DNA of 64,000 nucleotides from Paraglaciecola marina (GTDB lineage: Bacteria > Pseudomonadota > Gammaproteobacteria > Enterobacterales > Alteromonadaceae), in assembly GCF_004360155.1 (NCBI RefSeq), contig NZ_SAIS01000012.1, positions 122,222 to 186,221 on the forward strand, given 5' to 3'. A model generated the notes under the pieces. It was not told where the DNA came from, ran no database searches, and saw only the letters and a list, made by a program, of their open reading frames with translations. Made by a program: the position numbers and the translations under genes. Below are positions 36,519 to 46,729 of this stretch, one piece after another (the first letter of the stretch is position 1; every line of letters starts with the position of its first letter).

Positions 36519-37190
36519 GTGGATAGCATTAAACAAATCGATATTGATACTTGGCACAGAAAAGAACACTTCGAGTTTTATTCTACCTTTTCACAGCCGT
36601 TTTTTAATATCTGCGCAACAGTTGATGTATCCCAAACCCTGCGTTTTTGTAATGACAATGACCTGTCATTTTTTATCTGTTCTTTGTTTATTTTAGGTTA
36701 CACAGCCAATCAAATAGCACCTCTAAGATTACGTATAAATAACAGCAATGTAGAGTTGCATGACGAATTAGAAATCAGCTGTACTGTGCTCAATAACAAT
36801 CAAAGCTTTAGCTTTTGTGATTTTGGAAAATGCCGAGAGTTTAAAACGTTCTATCACAATGCTGAGCAACAAATGAGCTATTCAAAAAAGCACAACTCAC
36901 CGCTAATCACGGCTGATAGCAAGGCCAACAGTATATTTTGCTCAGTCTTACCTTGGTTACATTTCACTAGCTTTTCCCATGCTCAAAAACAAAGTGAACA
37001 TGACTCCATACCTAGATTTGTGATGGGTAAATATAAGAAAAAACATAAAGAAGTCATCATGCCCGTATCGGTAGAAGTTCACCATGCGTTAGTAGATGGC
37101 CTCCATGTAGGTCAATACTTTGAAAAGCTACAACACAATTTCGACAACTTTTTTGAGGACAAAAAAAAGCCTGACAAATATCAGGCTTAA
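36519..37190 (+). CDS. Chloramphenicol acetyltransferase family (CatA-like) enzyme
   Basis: 223-residue acetyl-CoA-dependent acetyltransferase of the CatA trimeric fold, starting at GTG. The catalytic motif HHALVDGLHVGQYF contains the His of the HHxxxDG signature. WLHFTSFSHA and MGKYKKKHKEVIMPVSVEVH also align with chloramphenicol acetyltransferase from memory. Length fits the family (about 210-220). Whether it modifies chloramphenicol or another hydroxyl substrate cannot be told; chromosomal homologues often have other roles. A hairpin overlaps its stop codon (37167-37188). Confidence 0.75.
   Translation: MDSIKQIDIDTWHRKEHFEFYSTFSQPFFNICATVDVSQTLRFCNDNDLSFFICSLFILGYTANQIAPLRLRINNSNVELHDELEISCTVLNNNQSFSFCDFGKCREFKTFYHNAEQQMSYSKKHNSPLITADSKANSIFCSVLPWLHFTSFSHAQKQSEHDSIPRFVMGKYKKKHKEVIMPVSVEVHHALVDGLHVGQYFEKLQHNFDNFFEDKKKPDKYQA
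37167..37188 (-). terminator. Hairpin overlapping the end of the CatA-like gene
   Basis: AAGCCTGA, a 6-base loop, then TCAGGCTT gives a perfect 8-bp stem. On the plus strand it follows an A-tract and precedes AAAAGA; on the minus strand it is followed by TTTTTTTT. The T-tract therefore favours termination of minus-strand transcription. It overlaps the CDS end and may act in both directions. Confidence 0.6.
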
Positions 37191-37439
37191 AAGATAACAC
37201 ACATAAAAACTATATAATCAGACGATGACTATAGACTTTAGTTCAATAAAATTGAAAATATTTTAAGCCAATTGGTAAAATTTATAATTTCCTATTTTGA
37301 AATAAGCCAATTCTTTCTTAAAAAGTCTAGGGGCAACCCCTATCAATCAATGACACTTGTAGTTTCTATTACCATAGTTCTTTCCATTTGATAGTATCGA
37401 TACAAATATCTAGCATTTAGTTTATATGGATTTTTTTCT

Positions 37440-39824
37440 ATGCACACACGAGTTCTATCTTGGTTAACCATTTGTTTACTATCTGCATGCGGTGGAGGGT
37501 CAGGTAACTCATCATCAACACCTCCAAACTCTTCAGCTAAAAACCTATATCAAGGCTTAACATCTAAAGCTGATGTTAATGAAACCAGCGCTGGTGTTTT
37601 TGTAGATACACTGTTCCAAGGCTTCATTTCAACAGGATTAGATGCGACCGATTCCGAAGGTGAATCCAGTGTAGTCGATGACAAGTTAGTTGGAGGGTGC
37701 GGCGGCAGCGCAACATTTAAAGATAATCGCACTACTAACAGTTACTTAGGTACCCTAAGTTTAGATTTTGACAATTTCGATGATTGCTCTGGAACTATTC
37801 TCGATGGGGAAATGGTCCTTGATATATTGGAATGGGATTATTCTAGAAGTGATATAAAGAACGGCACTATTGAGTTTGACAATACCCATATTATCGACCC
37901 CGAATCTGACTTAACTATGACAGGTACCTTTAGCTTTGAATATGACAGTGAACAAATAGTAGAAATTTATACCACTGAGTCATTTGAGATCACTAATAAT
38001 CAAAATAGTACCCAGTATTGGTATGTGGATTACGTAGAAAAGCTAAAATACGACAATGCACAAACTCTAGATAATGTGACAGCTATCAAGTTTTCAGGAA
38101 GACTTTTCATATCGGAATATGGCTACATGGACATTAGCTCTAATGTGGATTTTTTATGTGCAGAGTTTAGCGCGTTTAACCCATCTGGGTGTGATATCAA
38201 TTATGAAAACCTTGGCAAAATAACACTCACAGGTAACCAAGGGAGCATAGATTTTTCATTTCTAGCCCACAGTAACTCAGATTATTCGAAAATACTTAAA
38301 ATCGAAATTGATAACAATAACGATGACACAATAGACTTAGAACTCATAGAAAACCTAAGCCCGAATGGTACAAGCTTATCGCCATTTGCCTACGCAGGAT
38401 CTGACCAAGAAAAGTTAATTGATGAAACCCAAGAGGCACTACTTTCAGCCACAAAAAGCTTTGATGGTGACGGGGATACCCTAACCTATAACTGGAGTAT
38501 CAATAGTAACCTGTCACACCAGTGTAACTTTTTAGTAGGTTTTAAAGGGGATAAAAACAATGTATCTATTCAAGAAACTGCTTCATCAGAAACCCTGATA
38601 ACAGTATCCGACTATGGGGATTACTGCTTTGAAGTGGAAGTGTTTGACCAAGATGGTAATTCTTCCGAAGACACTTTATTGGTCAGATTCAATAAACTCG
38701 ATTTATTTAGCTCCTCATCACAAGAAACAATTGTTGATGGCAATCATGTACGGCTCAGCTCTATGAGCTATGTAGACCTTGATAATGATGGTAGCGAAGA
38801 GCTTTTTTTACATCACCACACCGGAGAAAGAGCGTATTTCTTTAAGAAAAATGCTAACAATGAATACAGTCACTTTCAAACTGTTAAACTAGATTTTAGC
38901 CTCATCATAGACCGTTACACCTTTGCAGATATCAACTCTGATGGCATCAAAGACTGGGTAGTGTTCGAAGGCCAAGGTACTTATACCAATATTAACCACT
39001 ATCCTATCTTAGAAGATGGAACTTTTGGTGACCCTATAACCATAAAGCAATTGGAGCATTCAGAGGGGATCTACTCTTTGAGCTTGCCCGTTGTGTTTGA
39101 TTTTAACAATGATGGATTGAAAGATATCTTGTTTCGTAATAAATACTTGGACAATTCTTTGCTCATTTCAATCCAAACAGAAAACGGCTTCTCTGATGTG
39201 ATTCAATATAATAATGGGAACAATATCGAATTATCCACAGTTGCAGACTTTGATGGCGACACAATTATCGACATAGCAGCGCTATTTGTAGATAGAGCAG
39301 TTAATGTCATCAATGTAGAGATATTAGCCTTTGAAGATGGCGAGTTTGTTAATAAAGAAGAATTTTCAAGTAGTATAGATTGTGGTGGGTATAGTTGTGT
39401 ATTTAATAACTTTTCAATAAAAGACATTGATGGTGACGGTAATGGTGAAGTGTTTATCTTTACAAAAACGCATTTATATATTTACAAGCAGTCTGAACAA
39501 GGTTTTGAGGAAAGCGTGCTTGCTCTAAGCACAATTGGACAAAGAACAGGTTCATATTATAACTATGAAACTTTAACTAACAAACCCGCAAGATTTTTGG
39601 ACTTTAATAACGATGGTCGCCTTGATATTTTAGGTAATACTAGCTTCGATTACAGTTTATTACTCCTGCAAACCGAGCAAGGTACTTTTGATGAGTCAAT
39701 TAGAATTCCGTTTGTATCGCAAGACGCCTTAATAACAGACCTTAACGATGATGCGATACCAGATATAGTAAGTGCAACTGCTCAGCAGCTACTAATTAGA
39801 ACAGGTAAAAATTTAAACCAATAA
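37440..39824 (+). CDS. VCBS/FG-GAP repeat lipoprotein
   Basis: 794-residue exported lipoprotein (lipobox L-S-A-C, followed by GGGSGNSSS). The N-terminal 290 residues are an unrecognised beta-rich domain. A cadherin/PKD-like segment (SATKSFDGDGDTLTYNWSI) follows. The C-terminal 350 residues hold Ca-binding VCBS/FG-GAP repeats such as DLDNDGSEELFLHH, DINSDGIKDWV, DFNNDGLKDILF, DIDGDGNGEVFIF and DFNNDGRLDIL. These form an integrin-alpha-like propeller. It is probably a surface adhesin or scaffold. No enzyme domain is seen. Confidence 0.8.
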   Translation: MHTRVLSWLTICLLSACGGGSGNSSSTPPNSSAKNLYQGLTSKADVNETSAGVFVDTLFQGFISTGLDATDSEGESSVVDDKLVGGCGGSATFKDNRTTNSYLGTLSLDFDNFDDCSGTILDGEMVLDILEWDYSRSDIKNGTIEFDNTHIIDPESDLTMTGTFSFEYDSEQIVEIYTTESFEITNNQNSTQYWYVDYVEKLKYDNAQTLDNVTAIKFSGRLFISEYGYMDISSNVDFLCAEFSAFNPSGCDINYENLGKITLTGNQGSIDFSFLAHSNSDYSKILKIEIDNNNDDTIDLELIENLSPNGTSLSPFAYAGSDQEKLIDETQEALLSATKSFDGDGDTLTYNWSINSNLSHQCNFLVGFKGDKNNVSIQETASSETLITVSDYGDYCFEVEVFDQDGNSSEDTLLVRFNKLDLFSSSSQETIVDGNHVRLSSMSYVDLDNDGSEELFLHHHTGERAYFFKKNANNEYSHFQTVKLDFSLIIDRYTFADINSDGIKDWVVFEGQGTYTNINHYPILEDGTFGDPITIKQLEHSEGIYSLSLPVVFDFNNDGLKDILFRNKYLDNSLLISIQTENGFSDVIQYNNGNNIELSTVADFDGDTIIDIAALFVDRAVNVINVEILAFEDGEFVNKEEFSSSIDCGGYSCVFNNFSIKDIDGDGNGEVFIFTKTHLYIYKQSEQGFEESVLALSTIGQRTGSYYNYETLTNKPARFLDFNNDGRLDILGNTSFDYSLLLLQTEQGTFDESIRIPFVSQDALITDLNDDAIPDIVSATAQQLLIRTGKNLNQ

Positions 39825-39866
39825 TTAAAGCAAGTGTTAGCCATTTAAAGCTATCACTTGCTTTAA
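39825..39866. terminator. Bidirectional terminator between convergent genes
   Basis: TTAAAGCAAGTG (39825-39836) pairs perfectly with CACTTGCTTTAA (39855-39866); an inner TAGC/GCTA pair extends the stem. It starts at the stop codon of the VCBS gene and serves the convergent gamma-glutamyltransferase gene as well. Confidence 0.8.
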
Positions 39867-39876
39867 ATTAAACAAA

Positions 39877-41625
39877 CTAAAGGGTACCAATCACACCTTC
39901 TCTGCGCTTATCGGCAGCACCAACTAAGGTTCCATCAGGTTTACGCATAATGACGCTTAACCCTGAGTTTTCGCCTCGAGAAGCATCTACATCAAAGCCC
40001 ATTTCTTTCATGGCTGATATTAATGACTCTGGCGCAGCTCCTTTTTCTAAACGTACGGTTTTACCACGGGCAACCATATTAGGCAGATCAACCGCTGCTT
40101 GCGGCTCTAAATCCCACTCAAACACGCCCACCATGGTTTTTACTGTATAAGCAATAATATTATTACCGCCTGGCGAACCTGTAGCCATCAGAAACTCGCC
40201 GTCTTTATCTAATACAATAGACGGAGACATAGATGAACGCGGACGTTTATTAGCAGCAACAGCATTAACTATCGGGTTACCTTCTTTATCATGGTGTTGA
40301 AAAGAAAAGTCAGTTAACTGATTGTTCAAAAACATTCCACCAACCATACGTGTAGTACCAAAGATACTTTCAACCGTTGCCGTCATAGATACCACGTCAC
40401 CTTCGCTATCCACAATTACAAAATGGGTAGTACCGTGAACATCTTGTGTGGCATCAATACCAGCGGTGGTTTCGCTTGGTGTATCGTTGTACGCCCAAGG
40501 ATCGCCCACTGCATAAGTTAAAGGAGTGGCTTTATCAGCAATTAATTTAGCTCGCTTAGCTAAATATTCTTTATTTAACATCCCTTTGATAGGCATATCT
40601 ACAAAGTTAGGGTCGGCAATAAACTGGTCTCTGTCAGCGTAAGCAAGTTGTTGCGCTTGTGCCATTACAGCCCAGTTTTTAGGATCATCAGGGCCTTCAG
40701 CACTTGGTTTAGGACCATTTTCTAATATGCCCATGATCATGCCAACAGCCAACCATGAAGATGGCGGCGGTGCGCCACAAATTTGCGTATCACGATAATC
40801 TTGGCAAAGTGCAGTGCGCTTCACAGGTTTATAAGCTGCGATATCTTCTGCGGTTAATGAGCCTGCTCTTGGCTCTTGTTGCACCATAGCGGCAATTTCT
40901 TTTGCTATCTCACCTTGGTAAAATTCAGTTGGGTCTTTCGCAATGATTTCTAATGTTTTCGCGTATTCAGGATTTTTTAACAAGTAACCTTCTGGATGAG
41001 CTACACCAGCTTCATCATAAAAATACTCAAAGGCATCAGTTGGACCATCTTCTGGCTTGCTTGGGATATATTTCCCGAAACGTTCTAACATGCCATGTAA
41101 ACGAGGAGAGATTTCAAAACCTTCATTAGCGAGCTTACTGGCATAACTAAATAAACTGCTCCATTCTAATGTCCCTTGGTCTTTGTGGGCCATAGATAGC
41201 ATAGCCAACACGCCCGGCACACCAGTAGACAAACCACTCGTTTTGGCCTGCATAAATGGCATTGAGTCACCATTTTCTAACATAAACATGTCTGGCGTTG
41301 CACCACTTGGTGCTGACTCACGACCGTCATACACGGCTAAAGATTTGGTTTCACTGTCGTAATGCACCATAAATGCACCACCAGCTAAACCCGAGCTTTG
41401 CGGCTCTACTAAACTCAAAACAGATTCTACGGCAATAGCTGCATCAACAGCTGAGCCACCTGCTCGTAATACCTCTAAACCCGCCGCGGTCGCATGGGGG
41501 TTAGCAGTTACCACCATAGCTTGCTGTTTAGGCTGCTCAACTTCTTGTTTTGTTTGATTCTCGGCTGAACCACATCCTAAAAGAGTGGCCGACAATACTC
41601 CTAATGCGAGCATGTGAAACTTCAT
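39877..41625 (-). CDS. ggt: Gamma-glutamyltransferase, lipoprotein form
   Basis: 582-residue gamma-glutamyltranspeptidase. The autocleavage and catalytic Thr is T399 in HGTTHFVIVDSEGDVVSMTA; RPRSSMSPSIVLD and GSPGG of the small subunit are present. Ggt cleaves glutathione and other gamma-glutamyl compounds and transfers or hydrolyses the gamma-glutamyl group. A lipobox (L-L-G-C at residues 15-18) indicates membrane anchoring rather than the soluble periplasmic form. It is monocistronic, downstream of the TonB-receptor-like gene on the same strand with a 372-base gap. Confidence 0.9.
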   Translation of the reverse strand: MKFHMLALGVLSATLLGCGSAENQTKQEVEQPKQQAMVVTANPHATAAGLEVLRAGGSAVDAAIAVESVLSLVEPQSSGLAGGAFMVHYDSETKSLAVYDGRESAPSGATPDMFMLENGDSMPFMQAKTSGLSTGVPGVLAMLSMAHKDQGTLEWSSLFSYASKLANEGFEISPRLHGMLERFGKYIPSKPEDGPTDAFEYFYDEAGVAHPEGYLLKNPEYAKTLEIIAKDPTEFYQGEIAKEIAAMVQQEPRAGSLTAEDIAAYKPVKRTALCQDYRDTQICGAPPPSSWLAVGMIMGILENGPKPSAEGPDDPKNWAVMAQAQQLAYADRDQFIADPNFVDMPIKGMLNKEYLAKRAKLIADKATPLTYAVGDPWAYNDTPSETTAGIDATQDVHGTTHFVIVDSEGDVVSMTATVESIFGTTRMVGGMFLNNQLTDFSFQHHDKEGNPIVNAVAANKRPRSSMSPSIVLDKDGEFLMATGSPGGNNIIAYTVKTMVGVFEWDLEPQAAVDLPNMVARGKTVRLEKGAAPESLISAMKEMGFDVDASRGENSGLSVIMRKPDGTLVGAADKRREGVIGTL

Positions 41626-41997
41626 AGCTTGTTCCTTATAGTTGAAACTTAATCATTAAAATCTGGAATTGAAAATCAGATAGTAAAGTGTTGAGTGAAT
41701 AGATGGGCTCACGTTAAAAAGGTAAACGTGCAATACATCATCATTTTGACGCCTGAAGGAGTCAGTGATTAATTTTTTAACATATATAAGTACCTACTGA
41801 CAACGAACTTAAGTTAATGAGCAGTTATTTAGGGTAAAAAAATCAAAGGTTCAACAACTCTTCTGAAAAATTAACACCTTAATTACAAAGGGTAAATTTA
41901 ATAAATGTCAAAAATCGACACAATTAGTTAAAGACCATTAAAGATTAGAAGTGACAGTACTATGCTTGTCACTTCTATTACTTATACTTGTCAGTTA
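41626..41997. other. Intergenic, ggt upstream region
   Basis: 372 bases without a gene. The ribosome site of ggt (AAGGAACAAG) lies immediately before its ATG. An inverted pair GAAGTGACAGTACTATGCTTGTCACTTC around 41950-41977 (arms GAAGTGACA / TGTCACTTC) lies just before the stop of the TonB-receptor-like gene; it could terminate that gene or protect its mRNA end. Confidence 0.45.
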
Positions 41998-44415
41998 TTA
42001 AAAGGTAACCGCCACACTAAAACGAGCTGTAGAACCGCTATATAAATTATTAATGACTCGGTTAGGCTGACCTTGATAGGATCTTTCAGGGTAATCTAGA
42101 ATATTATTCAATGAAACGCGTGCAGCCACTTGCTCGCTATAATGCCAAGTAACCGCTTGGTTCCAAATCAAGACTTTCTCTCGAATAGTATCTTGCATGG
42201 CACTTGCACCTACATCATCTACGGCTTCACTTTGCCAAGAAAATTGCGAACGGTATTGCCAATCGTCTTGTGCTAATAGTAGGTTAAACGCAACTCTATG
42301 TTCTGCCCGCTCTGGCATAGCAATTGTGCGGTCGCTCAGCTCAGCTTCACTGTCAGAATAGGTATAACCGAGTTTTACTTCGGCTTTGCTAATCATAGCA
42401 AGGCTAAATTGCTGTAACCAAAAAGCTTGAATCCCTCTGATAAACCCATCTTTACCATTTTCAACCCGCGCGACTTCGTACAGGTCTTCGCCAATCAATT
42501 CAGTGGTATTCGAATCATAAAAGAAGTCAGACACGCTATTGTAGTAAACACCTGCAACAAGCTGTCCAGAATTTGAGTACTGATATTCAATACCAGCATA
42601 GAGGTTTTCAATGGTAGTCGCTTCAAGGTTAGGGTTACCTTCTGTGATAGAAAGCGTCGCTACATTTGCCCGCCTGTAGCTCACAGTATCAAAATATTGA
42701 GGGCGCATAAGCTGCTGAAAATACGCAGTTTTCAAAGTTAGTTGTGAGTTTGCGGCATATCGTAATTCTAATGAAGGCAGCCAATGCCGGTAGTCATTTC
42801 CTCCCTCAACAAACGCCGCATCAAAACTATCAAATGTTTCTTCAACTAGTTCGCCATTTATCATTACACTGGTGATGGCATCACCTTGAGAGGCAATATC
42901 AGTATCAGGCGAGGCATACACCGCACCTCGAGTAGCCGTTTCGGTTTTTTCAAAACGTACCCCAGCCCGCCAAAACCAATTTTGGCGTTGTTGATAGGCG
43001 TTCACGTATACCGAGCTCACTGTTTCTTCACTGCTGTAAATATCTTGAATAGTTTCTAAAAAGGATTGACTAAGATTAAGCTCAAATTGTTCATCTAGGT
43101 TATTTTCAAAGTAAGCCGCACCGTTAGACACACCCAGCCCAGCAGGTAGTGAAAAACCATTATCGATAATACGTGTGCTTGTGTTGTTCGCCGCTAGTTC
43201 ATCTAAATAAAATGAGTTAGTTGTGGAACCGTATACAGCTCGGTCGTTATCTACTGCTCTCTCTTTGTTTCGCCACGAGGCACCCGCTTCTAACCACAAA
43301 TCATGTACAGCAAAAGTAAACTGTTTATCCCAATTGACCAAAAATGCATAGTCAGTATCAGTGGTGACGCTTTTAGCCACCCGGTAATTAGAATACACTG
43401 CATTGCTTGTGTCATAAATATCGCTATTAGTGACATTTACAGTGGGTAAATATTTATCATTAAGGGTGTAGGTTGCCGACACATCACTGTCGATAAAATT
43501 CCAAGGCAACCAAAGCTTGTCATTTACCCAACGGCTGAAATAGGTATTCACCTCCAAAGAGCCATTGTCTTTGTCCAGCGTAAAACCAAGCTTGTGTCGA
43601 TTTACATCTCTTGCAGTATCTAAACGATGAAAGTAACGACGAATTCTAGCATCTGAAACCGCAGCTTCACTTATAGTACTACCATCATGACTAAGCACAG
43701 TTTCACTAAGGTCAGCCGCCCCAAACTGCACTTCAAATCGATTACGTGTAGCAATATCATCATAGTTAGTATTTAACCCTTCATAGGACACTAACAATGC
43801 CTCGTTAACTTGGTAATCAGCGCGCCAACGAGTATTAATACTTTGGGTTTGAATGCCGTCTTGGGTATACCTAGGGTAACCTAAGGTTAAGACATCACCT
43901 GTAGACAAATCAGAATTAGTATCTAATAGCCAGCGAGATGCATATAAATCTACCAAACGTTCAGAGTTACTTTTTTGAGCTTGCAACTGTAAACTCAATT
44001 TTCCTAAGGATTTAGCCAGCTTAATACTGCCACCAGTCACCGCTTCTTTGGCGATTGATTGGTAGTTTAAATTAGCCTCTGCTCTAACCATTGGGCCATT
44101 AGGTTTGCCTTTGCTTAATCTGAATTGCGATCTAAAATCAACCCCCTCAGCATCAAAGGGTGCGCCTAAAACATCCCCAGGGGCACTCAAGGTTTGATAC
44201 TCAGAAGCAATTGGACTTCGTTTCAGAAGAACGCGGTCTCGCTCACGTGAGCTTTGATTTGTTGAATCTTGTGAAGTATTAGTATTGACTGTAGCTTGTG
44301 CACTCACATAGCTATAATTAAAAACAAGTAATAAGCTACAACTCCATATAGAAAATGACTTTTTATTTGTGTAGCGAGATTTAGCCCAATTTTTCGGTTG
44401 GCTTACAGCAATCAT
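41998..44415 (-). CDS. TonB-dependent-receptor-like outer-membrane barrel, plug not recognisable
   Basis: 805-residue outer-membrane protein with an N-terminal signal segment (about 20-40) and a ribosome site TTAAGGAAG before the ATG. Most of the protein is a 22-strand TonB-receptor barrel: SLELRYAANSQLTLKTAYFQ, RPQYFDTVSYRRANVATL, NPNLEATTIENLYAGIEYQY, and the end ARFSVAVTF. The usual 120-150-residue plug is not seen: none of the words for the start of the plug, R-G, DG or GGxxN before the barrel are present, and only about 60 residues precede the first strands. It is divergent from the adenine-deaminase-like gene. Confidence 0.75.
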   Translation of the reverse strand: MIAVSQPKNWAKSRYTNKKSFSIWSCSLLLVFNYSYVSAQATVNTNTSQDSTNQSSRERDRVLLKRSPIASEYQTLSAPGDVLGAPFDAEGVDFRSQFRLSKGKPNGPMVRAEANLNYQSIAKEAVTGGSIKLAKSLGKLSLQLQAQKSNSERLVDLYASRWLLDTNSDLSTGDVLTLGYPRYTQDGIQTQSINTRWRADYQVNEALLVSYEGLNTNYDDIATRNRFEVQFGAADLSETVLSHDGSTISEAAVSDARIRRYFHRLDTARDVNRHKLGFTLDKDNGSLEVNTYFSRWVNDKLWLPWNFIDSDVSATYTLNDKYLPTVNVTNSDIYDTSNAVYSNYRVAKSVTTDTDYAFLVNWDKQFTFAVHDLWLEAGASWRNKERAVDNDRAVYGSTTNSFYLDELAANNTSTRIIDNGFSLPAGLGVSNGAAYFENNLDEQFELNLSQSFLETIQDIYSSEETVSSVYVNAYQQRQNWFWRAGVRFEKTETATRGAVYASPDTDIASQGDAITSVMINGELVEETFDSFDAAFVEGGNDYRHWLPSLELRYAANSQLTLKTAYFQQLMRPQYFDTVSYRRANVATLSITEGNPNLEATTIENLYAGIEYQYSNSGQLVAGVYYNSVSDFFYDSNTTELIGEDLYEVARVENGKDGFIRGIQAFWLQQFSLAMISKAEVKLGYTYSDSEAELSDRTIAMPERAEHRVAFNLLLAQDDWQYRSQFSWQSEAVDDVGASAMQDTIREKVLIWNQAVTWHYSEQVAARVSLNNILDYPERSYQGQPNRVINNLYSGSTARFSVAVTF

Positions 44416-44794
44416 GTACTTCCTTAAAAATACTAACTAGCAGACGATATTATCCCGTCTTTTGTGGTTACGGCTTTAACGGCGGAATTATACTTAGATT
44501 TTAATCTAGGTGCAGAAATTGATTGATTAAAAATCACAGCCACTAAATAACCACTAATTTCTAATTCCAAAACCTTAAAGATAACTAGCGCGCCAAGTAA
44601 GTGCATATCTATCCTACGCCCCAAATAAGCGGCTAAAAAGTTGCTACGCAGCCCATACAAAAAAATCACTAACCACATGTTTTATAATAAGTTTTTAAAT
44701 TACATCTATTTCCCTATTTAAGGCATTATTACTGCATAGCAACTAACAAAAAAAGGATGGTTTACAATCCTAAAGCCAATATATTGGAGATTTA
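44416..44794. other. Divergent intergenic region of the TonB-like and amidohydrolase genes
   Basis: 379 bases holding the promoters of both divergent genes. A hydrophobic minus-strand frame at 44433-44678 lacks a ribosome site and family, and I do not call it. No clear palindromic operator is seen. Confidence 0.35.
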
Positions 44795-46729
44795 ATGTAC
44801 TTTTCTACACGCTTTCAACTCCCCACAATTCTTTCAGCGTTAACCATAATTAGCTTAAGCGCATGCTCACCTGCTGAACCTAAAAAAGTGGCTGTTGAAT
44901 CTCCGGCAAAGATGGAGTTTAGTGACGAAATAAAAACACGGCAACTCATCACCCAAGTGGCCCTTGGACGACAAAAAGCCGATTTAATTGTACAGAATGT
45001 CACCCTATTAAATGTTTTCACTCAAGAATGGCAATCCAACCAAGATATTGTCGTGGCAGCAGGAAGAATTGCATGGACAGGCGACACTGGACAATGGCCC
45101 GGCAGTGCAACTGAAATATTTGATGCCAAAGAAATGTGGGCTGTCCCCGGTTTTGGTGAATCCCATAAACATATTGAAAGTTCTTATCTAACACCAGAAT
45201 ACGAAGCCGCATTAGTAATCCCCCATGGCAATACTTGGACAGTTGAAGGCTCCCACGAAGTCTCAAATGTAGTAGGTACGCGAAACGCAGAGTTTTGGTT
45301 AGCTGCAGAACAAGCTGGGAGCCCATTAAAAATATTTCCAGCCATTGGTTCAGCTACACCGCCAACTGTGTATGAATCCGGTGGTGGCTACTACGGTTAT
45401 AAAGAAATGCAGGATTTTATGCAGCAGGATTTACGAGTGGTGGCTTTAGGTGAAGTTATGGACTGGTCTGCGGTTATTAATAGCGATAATGGGGGCCATC
45501 AAAGATTGTGGGAAATGATCCAAGCAACCTATGACAACAGAGGTGTGGTTGAAGGTCACGGAATGAACCTACATTCGCAAACTGACATTAGTGCGTTTGC
45601 AGCTGCAGGGTTAGCCTCTGACCATGAAGTTCGATTAGCTCAAGAAGGTATTGAAAAACTCAGGCGCGGCGTTTTTTTAGAGGTTAAACATGCGGCCTTT
45701 GACACCCTACTACCTAAATTAATAGAAATGGATTTACAAGATTGGAGCAATATATCGGTCACCACAGACGACAGAGATGTATTTGCAACCTTGCAGCTAG
45801 GCTCAATGGATTACAATATCCGCAGTGCCATTGAACAAGGTGTCCCCACTCAAATAGCCTATCAGCTAGGCAGTTACAACACCGCTAGACATTTTCGTAT
45901 CGACCACCTAGTAGGGTCTTTGGCCCCTGGCCGTTACGCTGACATAGTATTATTAAGTGACCCAGACACAGTAGCCATAGAGCGAGTATATGCAAGTGGA
46001 TTGTTAGCTGGAATTAAAAAAGAGTATCAATTACCAATTGTAAAAATCGACTATCCAAGTTGGGCTACAGACACCATGAACGTCGGTCGAGCTTTAACAG
46101 CAGAAGATTTTACTATCGTGGCACCAGAGGGGAAAACCTCAGTTAGCGCCGCCATTCTACAACCATTTTGGTTTAAACCAGAGTTCATGACTCAAACGCT
46201 ACCGGTATCTTCAAATGGCACAGTAGACGCGAACCCAGAAGAGAGCTTGATTAAAGTTGCCATGGTTGACCGTTATCATGGCACAGCAGCCGTATCTAAA
46301 ATGATTTGGAAAAATGTCGGCCCCAAAACTCCCGAGTCAGCACTTGCTAGCTCACAATCACACGATCTACACAATATTTGGAGTATGGGAAATAACGATG
46401 CCGCTATGGCATTAGCTGCCAATACCGTAGCCCAAATGGGCGGTGGTTGGGCGCTTGTTAAAGAAGGGAAAGTGGTAGCACAAGTGAAGCTTGATATTGC
46501 TGGCTTGATGACCTCGCGGCCTGTACAAGAAGTAGCAGACGAAATGGAGCACTTACTACAACAAGCCGACACTATGGAATGGATAGGTATGCCAGGATTA
46601 CCAGAAAGAATGCGCTTTGCCTTTTTAACTGCTGCTCCATGGAAATGGCAGTTAGTTGCCCCTTACGAGGGTAATGTAGGCGGGTTAGTCAATGTAACCA
46701 CAGGCGAAACTCACCCGGTCATTTGGTAG
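44795..46729 (+). CDS. Adenine-deaminase-family amidohydrolase, exported as a lipoprotein
   Basis: 644-residue metal-dependent amidohydrolase of the adenine deaminase (AdeC/YfiP) type. Family words are PGFGESHKHIESSYLTPEYE with metal ligands H124 and H126, ALVIPHGNTWTVE, EVMDWSAVI, EGHGMNLHSQTD, AAGLASDHE, TDDRD, SHDLHNIWSMGNNDAAMALA and the C-terminal KVVAQVKLDIAGLMTSRPV. AdeC is normally cytoplasmic and converts adenine to hypoxanthine plus ammonia. Here a lipobox (L-S-A-C, residues 21-24) exports it. Its stop overlaps the start of the HupE-like gene (TAGTG). An extracytoplasmic deaminase or cyclic amidohydrolase is therefore likely; its substrate is unknown. Confidence 0.78.
   Translation: MYFSTRFQLPTILSALTIISLSACSPAEPKKVAVESPAKMEFSDEIKTRQLITQVALGRQKADLIVQNVTLLNVFTQEWQSNQDIVVAAGRIAWTGDTGQWPGSATEIFDAKEMWAVPGFGESHKHIESSYLTPEYEAALVIPHGNTWTVEGSHEVSNVVGTRNAEFWLAAEQAGSPLKIFPAIGSATPPTVYESGGGYYGYKEMQDFMQQDLRVVALGEVMDWSAVINSDNGGHQRLWEMIQATYDNRGVVEGHGMNLHSQTDISAFAAAGLASDHEVRLAQEGIEKLRRGVFLEVKHAAFDTLLPKLIEMDLQDWSNISVTTDDRDVFATLQLGSMDYNIRSAIEQGVPTQIAYQLGSYNTARHFRIDHLVGSLAPGRYADIVLLSDPDTVAIERVYASGLLAGIKKEYQLPIVKIDYPSWATDTMNVGRALTAEDFTIVAPEGKTSVSAAILQPFWFKPEFMTQTLPVSSNGTVDANPEESLIKVAMVDRYHGTAAVSKMIWKNVGPKTPESALASSQSHDLHNIWSMGNNDAAMALAANTVAQMGGGWALVKEGKVVAQVKLDIAGLMTSRPVQEVADEMEHLLQQADTMEWIGMPGLPERMRFAFLTAAPWKWQLVAPYEGNVGGLVNVTTGETHPVIW

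Noticed and set aside
44433..44678. 81-codon hydrophobic frame in the divergent promoter region
   Set aside because: It sits where promoters for both flanking genes must lie and shows no ribosome site or known family.
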